From contig JAPVWS010000049.1 in the NCBI GenBank assembly GCA_027493295.1, positions 1 to 36,504 on the forward strand: a stretch of 36,504 nt of DNA. Direction: 5' to 3'. The position numbers and the translations under genes were made by a program. Under the pieces are notes generated by a model that worked only from the letters and a program-made list of their open reading frames with translations, was not told the DNA's origin and did not search any database. This DNA is from Candidatus Versatilivorator vitaminiformans (GTDB taxonomy: Bacteria; Acidobacteriota; Terriglobia; Versatilivoradales; Versatilivoraceae). Positions 33,770 to 36,504 of this stretch are shown here, piece by piece (the first letter of the stretch is position 1; every line of letters starts with the position of its first letter).

Positions 33770-35011
33770 ATGGTTCAGTTCCAGGAAGAAATTGAGATCG
33801 AAGGCCACCTGATCGATTCGGGAATACTCAAGTACGCCTTCGACAAGATCGTCGAAATGGAGGGCCAGTTCGAAGTCCTGCGCTTCGAGATCGGAAGGAA
33901 CAACCAGGAAACCTCCCGGGCCTGGCTCATGGTGAAGGCCCGGAGCCAACAGCAGTTGCAGGACATCCTGGCTGCCCTGGAGGATTTCGGGGCCATCATC
34001 GATCGGGAGGATTGCCGTCTGGTCCCGGCTGAACAGGACGGCATCCTGCCCCGCGAGTTCTATTCCACCACCAACTTCGACACCTTCATCAAGGTCCGGG
34101 GGGAATGGCAGCCGGTCGTCAACCAGAAGATGGATGCCGTCATCGTCTGGACGGGTGAACAGGCCATCACCAAGAAGATCAGCGGGGTGAAGGCGGGAGA
34201 CCGGATTGTCGTCGGACGCCAGGGGATTCGAGTCAAGCCACAGGAACGGAGCCGCGAGTACTCGGTGTTCGACTTCATGTCGAACGACGCCAGCGCCGAA
34301 ATTAACAAGGGAATACTGATTTCCCAGATTGCCAGGGAGATCGACGCGGCCAAGAGGGCGGGAGACCGGATCGCTATTGTCCCGGGCCCGGCGGTGATCC
34401 ATTCAGGGGCGGACGGCTACCTGACGGAGGTGATCCGGATGGGCTACGTGGACGTGGTGCTCACCGGCAACGCCTTCGCCGCTCACGATATCGAAAAGGC
34501 CTTTCTGAACACCTCGCTCGGAATTCACCAGGAGAGCGGCAAGGCCGTGGACGGAGGACATCGCAACCACATTTGGGCCATCAACGAGATCAATCGGGCA
34601 GGAGGCATTGAGAGCGCGGTCGAGAAGGGAGTGCTGACCGCGGGCTTGATGTACGAGTGCGTCAAGCGGGGCATTCGTACGGTCCTGGCGGGGTCCATTC
34701 GGGACGACGGTCCCCTGGTGGACGTGGTAACCGACTGCGTGGAGGCGCAGCGGGAGTACATCGATGCCCTGGATGGGGTGGCGGTGGTGTTGATGCTGGC
34801 CTCGACGCTGCACAGCATCGCCGTGGGCAATGTTCTGAAGAGCAGCGTCAAGACCGTGTGCGTTGACATCAATGAAGCCACTCCCCTAAAACTGGGCAAT
34901 CGGGGAAGCAAGCAGGCCATCGGAATTGTGACCGATGTTTCCTTTTTCTTGAATGTTCTGGCTGCTGAGCTCAAACTATGTGGTAACGGGTCTAGTCAGG
35001 TCAAGACCTGA
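33770..35011 (+). CDS. LOR/SDH-type (TIGR00300) protein, ornithine cyclodeaminase-like
   Basis: A 413-residue protein. The N-terminal segment (about 1-100, [22 protein letters not shown]) matches the LOR/SDH bifunctional-enzyme conserved domain, and the body contains the Rossmann-like stretch [39 protein letters not shown] and a C-terminal [28 protein letters not shown]. This family (TIGR00300) includes archaeal ornithine cyclodeaminase and the C-terminal part of cyanobacterial arginine dihydrolase/AgrE, which make proline from ornithine with NAD. It lies 43 nt after ilvC and 62 nt before leuA, so it is likely cotranscribed with branched-chain amino acid genes; why is unclear. The reaction is inferred from the family. 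Confidence 0.85.
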   Translation: MVQFQEEIEIEGHLIDSGILKYAFDKIVEMEGQFEVLRFEIGRNNQETSRAWLMVKARSQQQLQDILAALEDFGAIIDREDCRLVPAEQDGILPREFYSTTNFDTFIKVRGEWQPVVNQKMDAVIVWTGEQAITKKISGVKAGDRIVVGRQGIRVKPQERSREYSVFDFMSNDASAEINKGILISQIAREIDAAKRAGDRIAIVPGPAVIHSGADGYLTEVIRMGYVDVVLTGNAFAAHDIEKAFLNTSLGIHQESGKAVDGGHRNHIWAINEINRAGGIESAVEKGVLTAGLMYECVKRGIRTVLAGSIRDDGPLVDVVTDCVEAQREYIDALDGVAVVLMLASTLHSIAVGNVLKSSVKTVCVDINEATPLKLGNRGSKQAIGIVTDVSFFLNVLAAELKLCGNGSSQVKT

Positions 35012-35073
35012 ACCCTTTGAGCGGAGCTCGCGCCTTGCGGCTTCGGCAGGTGAGCAGGACCGGGGGGAAACCG

Positions 35074-36504
35074 ATGGAAGACACCATTCATATCTTCGAC
35101 ACGACCTTGAGGGACGGGGAGCAGTCTCCCGGTTGCAGCATGAACCTGGAGGAGAAGCTGAAGCTGGCTCACCAGTTGGAAGCCCTCCGGGTGGATGTTA
35201 TGGAAGCCGGGTTTCCCATCGCCTCCGACGGCGATTTCGAGTCGGTGCGCCAGGTCGCCAGGGAAATCCGATCGGTGACGGTGGCAGGACTGGCCCGGGC
35301 CATGGAAAAGGACATCCGCCGCTGCTGGGAGGCCCTGGACATCGCCGCCAAGCCGCGAATCCACACCTTCATCGCCACCTCGGACATCCATCTGAAGTTC
35401 AAGCTCAAACGTTCCCGGGATCAAGTCCTGGAGGACACGGTCAATGCGGTCCGGTTGGCCCGTTCCCTTTGTGACGAGGTGGAGTTCTCCGCCGAGGACG
35501 CAGGGCGCAGCGACCTGGACTATCTCTGCCAGGTCGTGGAGGCGGCAATCTCGGAAGGCGCGACCATCATCAACATCCCCGATACGGTGGGATATTGCGT
35601 GCCGGAGGAGTTCGGACGGATCTTCAGTGTCCTGCGCGCAAAGGTGCCCAATATCGACCGGGCGGGCTTGAGTTGCCATTGCCACAACGACCTGGGGTTG
35701 GCGGTGGCCAACTCGCTGGCCGCCATTCGGGCCGGAGCCCGGCAGGTGGAGTGCACCATCAACGGGATCGGCGAAAGGGCCGGCAACGCCTCCCTGGAAG
35801 AGATCGTGATGGCGCTGCGGGTACGGCGCGAGTACCTGGGTTTCAGCACCGGAATTCAGGCGGAGCAGATTTACAAGACCAGCCACCTGCTTTCCAATCT
35901 GACGGGAATGATGGTCCAGGCCAACAAGGCGGTAGTGGGCAAGAACGCCTTTGCCCACGAAGCCGGAATCCATCAGGATGGAGTGCTCAAGCAGGCCTTG
36001 ACCTACGAGATCATGACACCGCAGTCGGTGGGGGTTCCCACCAGCAACCTGGTGCTGGGCAAGCATTCGGGGCGCCATGCGCTTTCCAAGCGCTACATGG
36101 ACCTGGGCTACACCCTGGACAAGAAGGAACTGGACCGATCCTACATGCTCTTCACCAAGCTGGCGGACAAGAAGAAAAACATCTATGACGAGGATTTGCT
36201 GGCCATCATTCACGACGGCATCCGAATGATTCCCGAGCGCTACCACCTGAAGTACGTCCATGCCACGGGCGGCAATCAGGTGCTGGCTTCGGCAACGGTG
36301 AGGCTGAGCAAGGACAACGAGTTCTGCGTGGACACCGCCCTGGGCTGCGGTCCCATCGAGGCTACCTACAGGGCCATCGATCAGATCACCGGAGTGCCCG
36401 GAAGGCTGTTGGACTATTCCGTGCGTTCGGTCAGCAGCGGCAAGGACGCCGTGGGCGAAGTCTTCGTTCACGTGCATTTCGAAGGCAATCACTTCACCGG
36501 CAAG
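35074..36504 (+). CDS. leuA: 2-isopropylmalate synthase (partial at window end)
   Basis: The first 477 residues of leuA, the first committed enzyme of leucine synthesis, condensing acetyl-CoA with 2-oxoisovalerate. The start ATG at 35074 follows GGGGGG. Motifs: [17 protein letters not shown] (catalytic, with the metal Asp), [16 protein letters not shown] (metal His), and [18 protein letters not shown]. The C-terminal regulatory domain for leucine feedback begins at about residue 390 ([16 protein letters not shown], then [13 protein letters not shown]) and continues past the window edge. No stop codon is present. The gene is in line with ilvC and the TIGR00300 gene. Confidence 0.96.
   Translation, partial: MEDTIHIFDTTLRDGEQSPGCSMNLEEKLKLAHQLEALRVDVMEAGFPIASDGDFESVRQVAREIRSVTVAGLARAMEKDIRRCWEALDIAAKPRIHTFIATSDIHLKFKLKRSRDQVLEDTVNAVRLARSLCDEVEFSAEDAGRSDLDYLCQVVEAAISEGATIINIPDTVGYCVPEEFGRIFSVLRAKVPNIDRAGLSCHCHNDLGLAVANSLAAIRAGARQVECTINGIGERAGNASLEEIVMALRVRREYLGFSTGIQAEQIYKTSHLLSNLTGMMVQANKAVVGKNAFAHEAGIHQDGVLKQALTYEIMTPQSVGVPTSNLVLGKHSGRHALSKRYMDLGYTLDKKELDRSYMLFTKLADKKKNIYDEDLLAIIHDGIRMIPERYHLKYVHATGGNQVLASATVRLSKDNEFCVDTALGCGPIEATYRAIDQITGVPGRLLDYSVRSVSSGKDAVGEVFVHVHFEGNHFTGK

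Noticed and set aside
34996-36492. 498-codon minus-strand frame opposite leuA
   Set aside because: Antisense to a well-conserved leuA; no recognisable domain.

Overview
The window is about 36.5 kb of GC-rich bacterial chromosome. An accessory half (about 1-16 kb) is followed by a dense housekeeping half (about 15.6-36.5 kb). Gene content, a lipoprotein D-aminoacylase-like amidohydrolase and several dispersed GC-rich inverted repeats resemble what is seen in Acidobacteriota and similar environmental lineages. No rRNA or other marker gene is present, so that placement is only a guess.

Accessory half. Positions 1-9153 look like the right part of an integrated island. It carries a FitAB-type toxin-antitoxin pair (369-1043), a two-gene restriction-modification module (helicase-nuclease 1191-4196 overlapping a beta-class DNA methyltransferase 4189-6807), a small membrane protein on the other strand (7097-7360) and a tyrosine integrase (7748-8977). 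Just beyond the integrase promoter lies a 12-nt sequence matching the 3' end of a typical tRNA-Ser, a candidate attachment site. Next come a 249-bp inverted-repeat element without a gene (9488-9736), the amidohydrolase (9938-11656), and a second FitA-type antitoxin (12013-12264) whose toxin is cut down to five codons beside a 259-bp inverted-repeat element (11718-11976). A ZIP metal transporter, a Cys-rich conserved protein, a SAM-methyltransferase-like protein and a third toxin-antitoxin pair with no standard toxin start codon follow.

Housekeeping half. An M24 peptidase (15627-16844), acetyl-CoA synthetase acs behind a good sigma-70-like promoter, thiol peroxidase tpx, and gltX directly followed by a nucleoside:H+ symporter-family permease. 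A small membrane-anchored zinc-ribbon protein precedes an ABC export cluster of two FtsX/MacB-type permeases, an HlyD-type adaptor and a LolD/MacB-type ATPase. Then come a TrmJ-type tRNA methyltransferase, an aspartate aminotransferase, and on the minus strand a lactate permease with a 50-aa membrane protein just upstream. The window ends in a branched-chain amino acid operon: ilvC, a LOR/SDH (TIGR00300, ornithine cyclodeaminase-type) gene and leuA, which runs off the right edge.

The most notable items are the disrupted toxin-antitoxin locus with an intact paralogue 11 kb away, the 50-aa gene in front of lactate permease, the TIGR00300 gene inside the ilvC-leuA cluster, the toxin whose only upstream candidate start is ATT, and several non-coding inverted-repeat elements.
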